Shown in pieces: positions 44,868 to 53,442 of a stretch of DNA of 64,000 bases. The stretch lies in NCBI RefSeq assembly GCF_014647495.1, contig NZ_BMPH01000006.1:152654-216653 (forward strand). The letters are read 5' to 3'. The stretch's first letter is position 1. The number at the start of each line of letters is the position of its first letter. This DNA comes from Glutamicibacter protophormiae. GTDB lineage: Bacteria; Actinomycetota; Actinomycetes; Actinomycetales; Micrococcaceae. The notes under the pieces are model-generated. The model ran no database searches, had not been told where the DNA came from, and saw only the letters and a list, made by a program, of their open reading frames with translations. The position numbers and the translations under genes are program-made.

Positions 44868-45589
44868 AACAGCGAGCGATGCGGTTCGATCAGCTCCGGG
44901 CCGTCGTTGCGCACGTTTCCCACTGCTGGATCCACCTCGTGCATGGTCCAGGTCGAGGCCACGTCGAAGGCCTCGGACCGGATCTGCTCAATCAGTCCTT
45001 CGCCGTCCTCCTGCTCCGGATCCAGCCAGCGGGCCATCATTTCCCGATCCAGCGGAATCGGCAGGCGGTCGTGAAGCCCGGCCAGCTCGCCGAGCACCCC
45101 CGGCTCTTCGCTCGATGGCGAATCCATGGTCATGATCGTGGTGGACAGGATCCAGCTTCCGTCCTCGTCCTTCCACCATTCGTACAGTCCGGCGAAGAAG
45201 ATCAGCTTGCCGTCCTCGCGGTGCACGAAGAAGGGGCGCTTCTTGCTGCCTTCCTTCTTCCACTCGTAATAGCCCTGCACGGGAACTGCGGCCCGGCGCT
45301 TCTTGACCGCCGAACGGAACGTCGGCTTGGAGGAGGCGGTTTCGCTGCGCGCGTTGAAGGCGCGCACCCCCACCGACAGCTCCTTGGCCCAGCCAGGAAC
45401 CAGGCCCCAGCGGGCCACATGGACCTGGCGGTGCAGCTGTCCGTCGATCATCCGCTCGAGCACTACCGGCACGTCGGTGGTCGGCGCGACGTTCCACGAC
45501 TGGCGAAGCTCCAGGTTGGCGTCCGCCTCCGCTTCCGCCTCGGCAACCAGGTCGCCGATGGCCTTGGCCATGACGTAGCGTCCGCACAT
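44864..45589 (-). CDS. SOS response-associated peptidase (SRAP/YedK/HMCES family)
   Basis: A 241-residue SRAP protein, which shields abasic sites in single-stranded DNA by a covalent Cys link. The catalytic Cys2 (MCGRY), Asn33 (WNVAPTT), Glu109 (GYYEWKK) and the His in GLHDRLPIPL are all present. Length is normal. It stands alone and convergent with the membrane-protein gene. No well-spaced LexA box was found upstream, so SOS control is not evident here despite the family name. Confidence 0.95.
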   Translation of the reverse strand: MCGRYVMAKAIGDLVAEAEAEADANLELRQSWNVAPTTDVPVVLERMIDGQLHRQVHVARWGLVPGWAKELSVGVRAFNARSETASSKPTFRSAVKKRRAAVPVQGYYEWKKEGSKKRPFFVHREDGKLIFFAGLYEWWKDEDGSWILSTTIMTMDSPSSEEPGVLGELAGLHDRLPIPLDREMMARWLDPEQEDGEGLIEQIRSEAFDVASTWTMHEVDPAVGNVRNDGPELIEPHRSLF

Positions 45590-45709
45590 GATGAACCCCC
45601 GCAGATTTGTTCGAATTTTGTTCCCAGTGTAGTCCGACGAACGGCAGAAAACAGTGGTGGCAGCCGGGTCAGGCGGAACAAACGGGCAGGTCGCGTGGTT
45701 ACATGAAGT

Positions 45710-45988
45710 ATGAGCAACGAATTGAACCTTGAGAAGTACGTTCCTGCCGCTGGCGGAGTCACCATGTTCACCACCAGCTGGTGCGGCTACTGCCGCAACC
45801 TGAAGCGCCTGATGGACCAGAAGGGCGTGGCCTACACCGAGGTGAACATCGAAGAGGTCGAGGGCACCGCGGAGATCGTCGAGTCGTTCAACAACGGCAA
45901 CCAGACCGTCCCGACCCTGATCTTCCCCGACGGCACCGCCGCAACCAACCCGCGCATCGAGGAAGTCGTCGAGCGCGTCGGAGCGTAA
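45710..45988 (+). CDS. Mycoredoxin Mrx1-like glutaredoxin
   Basis: A 92-residue thioredoxin-fold protein. The active site is WCGYC (Cys25, Cys28), the cis-Pro loop is QTVPTLIF, and the end is typical of actinobacterial mycoredoxins. It reduces mixed disulfides between proteins and mycothiol. Together with the mycothiol-dependent dehydrogenase 2 kb away it marks a thiol-redox neighbourhood. It is divergent from the SRAP gene (about 120 nt apart) and followed by a bidirectional hairpin. Confidence 0.93.
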   Translation: MSNELNLEKYVPAAGGVTMFTTSWCGYCRNLKRLMDQKGVAYTEVNIEEVEGTAEIVESFNNGNQTVPTLIFPDGTAATNPRIEEVVERVGA

Positions 45989-46005
45989 TTTCGCCTTAAA
46001 TGCAC

Positions 46006-46036
46006 AGTTCCCGGAACCTTGGAGGTTCCGGGAACT
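46006..46036. terminator. Bidirectional terminator
   Basis: A perfect 13-bp stem (AGTTCCCGGAACC, 46006-46018 with 46024-46036), 5-nt loop, centred between the mycoredoxin (+) and lipoate-ligase-like (-) genes. Confidence 0.8.
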
Positions 46037-46042
46037 TCGTGT

Positions 46043-46795
46043 TTAACCCGCCGTCTGCTCCGGGACCGCGACATGCTCCCGGTATTCAGCCAGCAGCGCC
46101 TCGATAAATGCTTCGGTCGTGAGCCCGGGCGCCAGGTCGTCACCGGCCCCCACCGTCTCGGGATTCATCGGGACTTCCATGGCCTGGTAGACGGCATCCA
46201 GCACACGTCGCAGAGGCTCGGAGTTCTCCACCACGAAAACGCTGGAGAACAGCCAAGCTCCGGAAATCACCCGCTGCGCGGTGCCCACCAGCTTGACCGC
46301 ATGCCCGATCGCGGAGCCAGCCCCCGGGACCCCGTGTACCGAATGGTCCCCGACGCAGTACTCGCCGTCGATCGGCCCCACTTCGGCTTGGACCCCGACC
46401 CTGCGGAATGCATCGGCATAGAGCCGGGCGAAAATCTCGAACCGCTGCTGCTGGTGCATGATCGCTTCGGCCTGCGGCTCGATATGGTCAACGATCAAGG
46501 TGCCGCGATGGTAGGCGGCCGCCCGGCCGCCCGCCTTCCGCACCAGCGGCGCGAATCCCTGGTTCGCAGCCGCCCGGCTGGCCAGCTCGAAGCCCGGGAG
46601 GCGAACATCACGCTGGCCGAACGCCAAGGTGGGGTCCGGACGGTACAGGCGCAACAGCGGCCCGCGCTCACCGGACTGGACTTCGCGCAACAGTTGCACC
46701 CCGCGCTCCAGATCAGCACCGGGATCTCCGCTGGGTTCCTCGCGCAGCAAGGTCAACGGGGCATCAGATTGGCGGTTCCACAAGGTCATGGTCAT
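46043..46795 (-). CDS. Lipoate-protein ligase A family protein
   Basis: A 250-residue biotin/lipoate ligase-fold protein. The signature RKAGGRAAAYHRGTL (about residues 86-100) matches the RRxGGR lipoate-binding loop, and LVGTAQRVISGAWLF holds the adenylate-side lysine region. It could attach lipoate or octanoate to E2 or GcvH proteins. The usual C-terminal accessory domain is absent, so activation may be partial, or it may be a transferase. No lipoate synthesis gene is adjacent. Confidence 0.85.
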   Translation of the reverse strand: MTMTLWNRQSDAPLTLLREEPSGDPGADLERGVQLLREVQSGERGPLLRLYRPDPTLAFGQRDVRLPGFELASRAAANQGFAPLVRKAGGRAAAYHRGTLIVDHIEPQAEAIMHQQQRFEIFARLYADAFRRVGVQAEVGPIDGEYCVGDHSVHGVPGAGSAIGHAVKLVGTAQRVISGAWLFSSVFVVENSEPLRRVLDAVYQAMEVPMNPETVGAGDDLAPGLTTEAFIEALLAEYREHVAVPEQTAG

Positions 46796-46908
46796 GAGTC
46801 TAATTCAGCCGGCGAAGCCGCTTCGAACGTATGACGCCCAGTCATCGGCTGGGTGGGCCGAGGATCGAAATTACTGGGCGTTGAGCGCGGTAGGACATAA
46901 TTGGTCGT

Positions 46909-47517
46909 GTGCCTTCTTCATCTACACCAGTAATTCTCATCGGCGGACCCTCAGGCTCAGGCAAGTCATACCTTGCAGCTCGGTTTGGAAATCCGCATCT
47001 TCCACTCGATGAGTTCTACCGCCAGCTCTCCGAAGACGGGCACCCCGAGGCATTCCCCCGCACTCCCTACGGAGAAGTCGACTGGGACCACCCGGGCACC
47101 TGGAACATGGACGCAGCGTTGAAGGCAGTCAACGAGCTATTGGAATCGGGCAGCACCATGGTGCCGAACTACTCCATCTCCACCTCAAGCTACGACGGGC
47201 ATCGAAAGATCTCCGGCAACGGCGGCCCCATCATCGCGGAAGGGATCTTCCTCTCGGAAATCCTCGAGCCGCTGCGCGCCCAGGGAATCGATGTCCAGGC
47301 CTACTACGTCGACGAGTCCGCGCTGCTGACGACGATCCGCCGCTTCGTCAGGGACGTCTCCCAGCGCCGCAAGCCGCTGCTGTTCCTCATCAAGCGAGGC
47401 TACGCACTGTTCAAGGCGCATGCCTCCGACAGGGAAAACTACCGGGCCAAGGGATTCACGATCATGCCGAAGCCCCAGCTCAAGAAGCTGCTGGCAAACC
47501 TCAGCCCGGTTTCCTAG
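46909..47517 (+). CDS. Uridine kinase-like P-loop protein
   Basis: A 202-residue P-loop NTPase with Walker A GGPSGSGKS (about residues 12-20), then LPLDEFYRQL, the Asp-Asp-like substrate segment of uridine kinases, and DWDHPGTWNM. A lysine-rich C-terminus (KPQLKKLLANL) follows. It may phosphorylate a nucleoside or another small molecule. It starts at GTG. Its stop shares CTAG with the convergent thioesterase gene. Confidence 0.82.
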   Translation: MPSSSTPVILIGGPSGSGKSYLAARFGNPHLPLDEFYRQLSEDGHPEAFPRTPYGEVDWDHPGTWNMDAALKAVNELLESGSTMVPNYSISTSSYDGHRKISGNGGPIIAEGIFLSEILEPLRAQGIDVQAYYVDESALLTTIRRFVRDVSQRRKPLLFLIKRGYALFKAHASDRENYRAKGFTIMPKPQLKKLLANLSPVS

Positions 47518-48332
47518 CGCGAGCGGACGGTCAGGATCTGCTCTGCCCGTCCGAAGGGACCGCTTTCATCGTGCAGAACCGTCGAGGTCAGCCCAATGCC
47601 ATCGGTGCCGTAGCTTTGCTGCGCCTCCAGCCCCAGCCATTCTCCCGCCGGGGCGCGGTACATGTGGATCTGCAGATCGAGGTTCGGGAACATCCACTCG
47701 CCGGCGCCGGGTTCCACCCGCGGAGCGACACCATTGGCGGTGTCGACAAGCCCAATCAGGCGGGACATCGACGAGGCATTGTGGACGTCGACCAGATCGT
47801 AGGGAGTGCGCAGCCAGGCAAGCCCCTTTCCCTTGCGGCGGCCTTCAGCGGCACGCATTTCAACGGACTTGATGTATCCCCCGGGCCAGAGCTTTGAAAT
47901 CTCCAATGCTTCACAGTCCTGCGGCCCGATCACCGGTGCGTCCTCAACACCCGCAACAGCCGCGGAGTCCCCGGTAATCACGCGCCAAGCCTGCGCGACA
48001 ATGCTCGTCCGGCCCTTGGCCTTCATTTCGGCTTCGATCAATTCGATGGTCCGGCCTGGGCGCACCATGCGCGTGGTGATCTCGAATTCGCCAGCATGGA
48101 TCAGGCCATGGATTTCAAAGCTCAGTCGCGCAATGCGCATGTCGCTTCGCGGCTGGAACTGCTCAAGTTCATGGGCCATGATCCCCGAGGCCGGCGCCAT
48201 ATGCTGCTCGTGCGCATTCCACGCGCCCTGGGCATGCCACGAAGAACGGTATCGCCCCTCGCCCAGCGACTCGAAGTAGAAGTCCCCCGACGCAAGAATC
48301 TTGTCCAGGTCCTCGGTGAGCTGATGCGTCAT
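47514..48332 (-). CDS. Acyl-CoA thioesterase-like double hot-dog protein
   Basis: A 272-residue protein resembling actinobacterial TesB/4HBT_3 thioesterases. It has an N-terminal hot-dog with MAPASGIMAHELEQ and MRIARLSFEIHGLI, and a C-terminal hot-dog with WMFPNLDLQIHMYR and GLTSTVLHDESGPFGRAEQ; the last segment is the typical end motif. It should hydrolyse acyl-CoA esters. The context does not indicate the chain. Confidence 0.88.
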   Translation of the reverse strand: MTHQLTEDLDKILASGDFYFESLGEGRYRSSWHAQGAWNAHEQHMAPASGIMAHELEQFQPRSDMRIARLSFEIHGLIHAGEFEITTRMVRPGRTIELIEAEMKAKGRTSIVAQAWRVITGDSAAVAGVEDAPVIGPQDCEALEISKLWPGGYIKSVEMRAAEGRRKGKGLAWLRTPYDLVDVHNASSMSRLIGLVDTANGVAPRVEPGAGEWMFPNLDLQIHMYRAPAGEWLGLEAQQSYGTDGIGLTSTVLHDESGPFGRAEQILTVRSR

Positions 48333-48424
48333 TGCTGCCCTCCAGGCATGTTCGCGCGGATGTGTCGTTGATCCCAGCGTATCGAATGGGTGAGCTAAAC
48401 CACTAAATCATCCACCGCGCCGGA

Positions 48425-49000
48425 TCAGCTTGGTCGATCACCGTGATGCGCTCGCCGGCCCTCGTGATCCATGATGCTGAGAATTTCAGCAACCCCATTC
48501 ACTGCCCAGATGACATGCGGGGTCAGCGTGTCGAATTGGGCTGCTTGCCCTGCGACGACATGGTAGGTTCTTTCGCCGAGCTTCAACTGCACTTCGCCGG
48601 AGAGCACGGTGAACCATTCCTTGCCCTGATGGATCCTTGCCTCGCTGGGCGCCGGGGCGGTCGCGGAGTCGTAGCGGATTTTCGACACCGTCACGCCGTT
48701 GACCGCGTCCTCATTCGTCAGTTTCCAAATGGTCATTCCCGGCAGGTCAACCGGCTCGGGCCTGATGACGACGTCTTCCCCGGCCGTCGCCACCAATTCG
48801 TCAAGCGTGGTGCCCAGGGCGCGGGCTATGGGTACCAGCTGGTCCAGGGCGATACGCCGGGAGCCGGTTTCGATGCGACTCAGTGTTGAGACGCTGAGTT
48901 GCGCCTTGGTTGCCAGGGACTCCAAGGACCAGCCCCGGCTTTGCCGCAGTGCGCGAATCCGCTGGCGAATCGTGCTGTCCACATCAAGTTCTTGCGTCAT
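48425..49000 (-). CDS. XRE-cupin transcriptional regulator
   Basis: A 191-residue regulator. The N-terminal helix-turn-helix reads SLESLATKAQLSVSTLSRIE (about residues 25-44), and the C-terminal cupin has RIHQGKEWFTVLSGEVQLKLGE near residue 120. Such proteins sense a small ligand in the cupin. It is divergent from a thioredoxin-reductase-like gene, its likely target, across a 72-nt gap. Start MTQELDVD (49000) was chosen because the longer frame to 49081 would overlap the divergent gene. Confidence 0.9.
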   Translation of the reverse strand: MTQELDVDSTIRQRIRALRQSRGWSLESLATKAQLSVSTLSRIETGSRRIALDQLVPIARALGTTLDELVATAGEDVVIRPEPVDLPGMTIWKLTNEDAVNGVTVSKIRYDSATAPAPSEARIHQGKEWFTVLSGEVQLKLGERTYHVVAGQAAQFDTLTPHVIWAVNGVAEILSIMDHEGRRAHHGDRPS

Positions 49001-49072
49001 ACGCAAAACGATACCCTGAATAAGCAAGGACTGATTATCGTAGTTTTCACTACCTCTCGAAAGGACATGGCA

Positions 49073-50008
49073 ATGGAACACTACGACGCAATCATCATCG
49101 GCGGTGGCAGCGCTGGACTTGCGGCGGCCGTAGCGCTGGGGCGCTCTCGCCGGTCGGTTTTAGTTATCGACACGAACAAGCCGCGCAATGCCCGTGCCTC
49201 CCACGCCCATAACGTCTTGGGCCAAGAAGGAATCAGCCCGCAGCATCTATTGGAGCTCGGGCGAAGCGAAGCCGAACACTACGGCGCACGAATCGTCACC
49301 GAGGAGGCGGAACACCTGACCGGATCCATCGAGGACGGATTCACCGTCAAAACCGACACCAGCGAATACTCCTCCTCGCGCATCGTGCTGGCCACCGGAC
49401 TTACCGATGACCTCGCAGGGATCCCCGGGTTGCGCGAAGCCTGGGGTGTCTCCGCCATCCACTGCGCGTACTGCCACGGATGGGAAGTGCGGGATCAGGC
49501 AGTTGCCGTTTTAGGGGTCGGGCCGATGAGCATCCACCAGGCTCTGCTGTTCGCACAACTCAGCAGCCGGGTGGTCTTCATCAATCACCAGCCAAATGTT
49601 CTTTCCGAGGAAAACCGGGCAACACTTGACAAGCTAGGTGTTCCAATTGTGGAGAGCAGGATTGCGAGGCTTCGAGTGAACGGCGACGGGCAGCTCGAAG
49701 GCGTTGAGCTGAGCAACGGCGATCTGGTTGATGCCCAAGCGGCCGTCGTAGCCAGCAGAATGAATGCCAATGCAGGCCTTTACCAACAGCTCGGCGGTCA
49801 GCTGCAAGAGCATCCCCTGGGAACGTTTATCCAGGTGAGCGAAATGGGCCTAACCGGCATTCCCGGGGTCTATGCAGCCGGCAACGCAGCCAACTTGGGC
49901 GCCATGGTCATGGCCGCGGCGGCATCTGGCACCGTCGCCGGAGCAGCACTCAACGCAGACCTTGCCATCTCGAGCCTAAACTCTGAGCTGAACAAAATGC
50001 ATGCCTAA
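49073..50008 (+). CDS. Thioredoxin-reductase-like FAD/NAD(P) oxidoreductase
   Basis: A 311-residue flavoprotein: FAD motif IIIGGGSAGLAAA (residues 7-19), redox pair CAYC (131-134), and second nucleotide motif VLGVGPMSIHQALL. The terminal FAD motif is GVYAAGNAAN. Sequence and spacing resemble low-molecular-mass TrxR relatives that act on regulators or small disulfides and not the housekeeping TrxB. Start ATG 49073 has AAAGG 9 nt upstream. It is divergent from an XRE-cupin regulator, so it is probably inducible. Confidence 0.9.
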   Translation: MEHYDAIIIGGGSAGLAAAVALGRSRRSVLVIDTNKPRNARASHAHNVLGQEGISPQHLLELGRSEAEHYGARIVTEEAEHLTGSIEDGFTVKTDTSEYSSSRIVLATGLTDDLAGIPGLREAWGVSAIHCAYCHGWEVRDQAVAVLGVGPMSIHQALLFAQLSSRVVFINHQPNVLSEENRATLDKLGVPIVESRIARLRVNGDGQLEGVELSNGDLVDAQAAVVASRMNANAGLYQQLGGQLQEHPLGTFIQVSEMGLTGIPGVYAAGNAANLGAMVMAAAASGTVAGAALNADLAISSLNSELNKMHA

Positions 50009-51182
50009 CGGCTTGGGGTCCTGTGATGGCCTCACTCGGAACAGCCATCGCAGGACTTGCCGGGCCAGTTGAAACAGGGCATGGCGTTGCTACGCCTACC
50101 AAAAGGGCATCGCGGACTATTTCCCCTGCGATATTCCCGTTGGAGACAGTCCCGACCACACCGCGCTCGAAGCTCAGGAGAAATCGGCAATCGATTTACG
50201 ATGCGGGGCGAATCGCCTTCATTCAAGGAGCACGATGCAATGTTCATCAATAAAAATGCATAGAGCTCGATGCCTTTGACGATCAACCTGCTCGGTAGAG
50301 GGGCGCGGAATTTGTCGAGTCCGCTCATCATTTCTTCGTCCGACGAGTGATTCAGGGCCTAGAAGGGCAATTCAACATCAGTGAACAATAAATTTGGTCA
50401 TGCAGGATCCGACTCACCTCCGCGGCGCCGCAATCTGGCTCAACGGGAAGAGGCCGGTCATGGAGAAACAGCCTACAGACGATGAATCGAAAGAGTCCCC
50501 TTTGGCTTCAATGCATCGACCGGGGCCACAACCGACTGCTGCCATTGCCGGACTCTTCGCGAAATCTCATTCCGAGCGTTCCATAAATTTCACATACGGG
50601 ACGGACCTATACTCCAGCCCGAAGGCTCCAACTCGCGCGCCGACAATAGCAATCCGCGCTTGCTTAAGCTGTCCGTTAGGAACGTCACGAAGACATCGTC
50701 GGCTCCAGATGGTAGAGTTATTGAGTTACCTCGGCGCTTGAAGGTGTGATTCACCCACCAGCAAGCGTTAGCAGTATGGATTTGTAGCACAGCCAACAAA
50801 TCGTCTGTGCAGCACATATCGGCTGGTCAGATCCTGGATCAGATCAGCTCCTAACCGAAACGAATTCTTCATCTTCTCTTCTTCACTGCAAACTGGTTAT
50901 CCAGACGCATCGGTGCGTCCGATGACAACCGATTCCGTGTTCTACTTCGATGGGACTGGTTCATTACCGTCCTTCTCCCGGAATCTCTCGGATAACTAAT
51001 CCAGTGCAGCGACATCCGTTTTTGGCCGATACCGGCAAAATCAGTAATCGATCCCCCGTATCGACGGCAGGCGAATCGTTGCGGATGGCACTGCCCGAGG
51101 TAACCTCAAAAATTTCCGATTCGAATCTCCGGATCGGCACTCAGGCCACGCTGTGGCCAACCAATAATAAGGAAATAACACT
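50009..51182. other. Gene-poor region upstream of cspA
   Basis: No convincing gene in about 1.17 kb. One open fragment at 50299-50391 reads naturally as a protein C-terminus (HHFFVRRVIQGLEGQFNISE, then stop) but has no start, so it may be a relic. The right end should contain the cspA promoter and its usual structured 5' leader. I see no IS ends here. Confidence 0.5.
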
Positions 51183-51386
51183 ATGGCCACTGGCACCGTG
51201 AAATGGTTCAACGCTGAAAAGGGCTTCGGCTTCATCGCTCCTTCGGATGGATCGGCTGACGTCTTCGCACACTACAGCGCTATCCAGAGCTTCGGATTCC
51301 GCAGCCTCGAAGAAGGCCAGACCGTTGAGTACACCCTGGAAGCCGGTCCAAAGGGCCCACAGGCAACCAACATTCAGGCCCGCTAA
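51183..51386 (+). CDS. Cold shock protein CspA family
   Basis: A 67-residue single cold-shock domain. RNP1 is KGFGFI (residues 15-20) and RNP2 is DVFAHYSAI (about 29-37). It binds single-stranded RNA/DNA and acts as an RNA chaperone. AAGGAA lies 8 nt before ATG. The gene is monocistronic and followed by a very strong terminator. Confidence 0.97.
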   Translation: MATGTVKWFNAEKGFGFIAPSDGSADVFAHYSAIQSFGFRSLEEGQTVEYTLEAGPKGPQATNIQAR

Positions 51387-51396
51387 GAGTCTTTGA

Positions 51397-51447
51397 AATA
51401 ACGGCGTGGACTTCATCATTTGATGAAGTCCACGCCGTTATTGTTTT
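51397..51447 (+). terminator. Terminator of cspA
   Basis: A perfect 22-bp stem (51397-51418 with 51421-51442), minimal loop, followed by GTTTTC; 11 nt after the cspA stop. Confidence 0.93.
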
Positions 51448-51457
51448 CGGGCTCATT

Positions 51458-51484
51458 CCCCCGGCTCCGCGAGCCGGGGGTTTC
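51458..51484. terminator. Second hairpin between cspA and MFS genes
   Basis: CCCCCGGCTC (51458-51467), 3-nt loop, GAGCCGGGGG (51471-51480) then TTTC. Positioned to serve the MFS gene on the minus strand or back up the cspA terminator. Confidence 0.75.
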
Positions 51485-51492
51485 GCACCAGT

Positions 51493-52686
51493 CTAGAGAG
51501 CCACGCGTTGGCTCGGCTTCAGTGCATCGCGATTGGCAAAAATCACGACTACTGCCAAAGCCAACAGCAGCAGCGCCAACCCATGGAACCCGAAGAGCGC
51601 CAGCAGCGGACCCGCGCTGAGGCCGCCCAGTGCGCCGGCGAGGTTCATCAGCAGGTCGCTGGTTCCCTGGAGACTGGTTCGTTCATGAATCGGCGCAGCT
51701 GCCGAAACCATGGTCGAGCCCGCCACCGTTGAAGCGGACCATCCCAGGCCCAACAACGCCAAGGCAACAGTCACCATGACGTGGTCCTCCGGGTTGAACC
51801 AGACGAAGAGGCTCGACCCGATCAGCAGGACTTGCCCCATCAGGGCAACGCGAGACCCGCCGACCCGGTCGGTCAGCCAACCAAAGAGCGGCGACAGCGC
51901 GTACATCCCCAGCACGTGAAGCGAAATGGTGAATCCGATGAGCGTCAATGTTGCCCCATGGTGCTGCATGTGCACCGGGGTCATGGACATGAGCGCCACC
52001 ATGTAGGCATGGCTCAGCGCAACGGTCACCACGGCCCGACGAGCCGCCGGCCGCTCACGCAGGAGATGGAAACCCCCTCCACGACGCGCAGCAGCCGGAA
52101 CGCTGCCACTGTTTTGCTGCAGGGCGACCTTCATCGGGTCCGGCCGCAGTCCAAGGAGGTAAATGCTCATGCCGGCCAGCTGCGCCGCCATCGCAATCAA
52201 GAATCCTCCGGTATAAGCGGGCAGTCCCAAAGCGGTGGACACTACTTCGCCCGGGGCGAAGAGATTCGGGCCGATCACGGCACCGATGGTTGTCGTCCAA
52301 ACCACCAAGGACAAATCCCGGCCTCTGGTCTTCTCGTCCGACAGGTCGGTCGCAGCGAAACGCGATTGCAGGTTCATCGCTGAAGCGGTTCCCAGCACCA
52401 GCATTCCGAGGAACAGCAGCGGCACCAAATCAAGGATCGCAGAGGTTACGATCAGCAGCGAGCCGAGAACCGCGATCAAGGCGCCGGTGGAAAGCGAGAT
52501 CCGGCGCCCAAAGCGGCGGGCCAGCATCGCCAGCGGGATCGCCATGATCGCCGCGCCGAGGGTGTTCATAGTCGCGGCCATGCCGGCCAGCGAGTCGAGG
52601 CCCGAAACATCAACGATGAGCAGGGAACCCAGCGTTATTGTCGCGCCGCCGCCGAGCCCTCCCAGTATCTGCCCCAGAGCGAGCAC
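51493..52686 (-). CDS. MFS transporter, start uncertain
   Basis: A 397-residue major facilitator from GTG 52686; about 12 helices, with the loop 2-3 motif LARRFGRRISLS and a mid-loop rich in Arg. From this start the first helix begins at once (LALGQILGGLGGG), leaving almost no cytoplasmic N-terminus. The frame stays open upstream with MFS-like residues (SEPQIRAIRRRSISV), and an AAGGAG box sits 5 nt before an ATC at 52761. A 422-residue protein starting at a rare ATC is therefore possible. Substrate unknown. Confidence 0.85.
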   Translation of the reverse strand: MLALGQILGGLGGGATITLGSLLIVDVSGLDSLAGMAATMNTLGAAIMAIPLAMLARRFGRRISLSTGALIAVLGSLLIVTSAILDLVPLLFLGMLVLGTASAMNLQSRFAATDLSDEKTRGRDLSLVVWTTTIGAVIGPNLFAPGEVVSTALGLPAYTGGFLIAMAAQLAGMSIYLLGLRPDPMKVALQQNSGSVPAAARRGGGFHLLRERPAARRAVVTVALSHAYMVALMSMTPVHMQHHGATLTLIGFTISLHVLGMYALSPLFGWLTDRVGGSRVALMGQVLLIGSSLFVWFNPEDHVMVTVALALLGLGWSASTVAGSTMVSAAAPIHERTSLQGTSDLLMNLAGALGGLSAGPLLALFGFHGLALLLLALAVVVIFANRDALKPSQRVAL

Positions 52687-52836
52687 TGAAATGGACCGCC
52701 GGCGAATTGCGCGGATCTGAGGCTCGCTAAACTGCTCAGCCCTGGCATCTGACTTTGTGATGATTACTCCTTGGTACTTCGCCCAGCTGGGTTCACCGTA
52801 TTCTATAGCTTCGGATACATCGCCATGTCCGGGCGC

Positions 52837-53442
52837 TTAGCTCGCGTGGGACTCCCCGGGTTTCAGGGTCCACAGCGGTAATGCGATCTGATCAACAAGT
52901 TCAACAATGAACCGGTCGGTAACCTTCCCGAAACCGATGAAACGCTGCTTGAACAGTTCGGTGGGGACCCGAAGCACCAGCTCGGACGGGATTTCCGCCA
53001 GCTCCCCGCGCACCTGAGCACGCTCGGCAATCAGTTGCATCATGTTGGGGCCCATCCCCCACGACATGTCTGCCATGCTCGGCGCTTCATCGGACAAGCT
53101 CGCGATGACCAAGCCCCGCAACAGCTCCCCGATCGGTTCGTCGATCTGCGCTGCCATCGAGCGCAGCACCAGAAGCAGGTCCTGGCGAAGTGTTGCAGCC
53201 TGTTCCGGCAGGACCGGCATGACGGCTTTATGCGCCGCAACGGCCCGCACCAATTCAATCTTGTTCGGCCACCGCCGGTAGATGGACACCTTGGAAGCAG
53301 CGGCCCGTCGTGCTACTGCTTCAACGCTCAGGGCGGCGAATCCGGACTGCGCCAGCTCCAACGCCGCGGCATCGAGTATTGCAGTGACAAGTTGCTCCCC
53401 GCGCCGTCGTGGGCCTGATCGATAATCTTTCTGATCAGCCAT
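52837..53442 (-). CDS. TetR family regulator coupled to the Rph-like gene
   Basis: A 201-residue TetR-type protein. The helix-turn-helix is LSVEAVARRAAASKVSIYRR (about residues 37-56) followed by WPNK. The ligand-binding part ends KPGESHAS. Its start lies 8 nt inside the end of the upstream phosphotransferase-like gene, so both are made from one mRNA. This suggests it represses that operon, probably at the palindrome upstream of 55825. Confidence 0.9.
   Translation of the reverse strand: MADQKDYRSGPRRRGEQLVTAILDAAALELAQSGFAALSVEAVARRAAASKVSIYRRWPNKIELVRAVAAHKAVMPVLPEQAATLRQDLLLVLRSMAAQIDEPIGELLRGLVIASLSDEAPSMADMSWGMGPNMMQLIAERAQVRGELAEIPSELVLRVPTELFKQRFIGFGKVTDRFIVELVDQIALPLWTLKPGESHAS

Noticed and set aside
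45590..45640. LexA box before the SRAP gene
   Set aside because: TTCGAATTTTGTTC resembles half-sites but the spacing does not fit TCGAAC-N4-GTTCGA.
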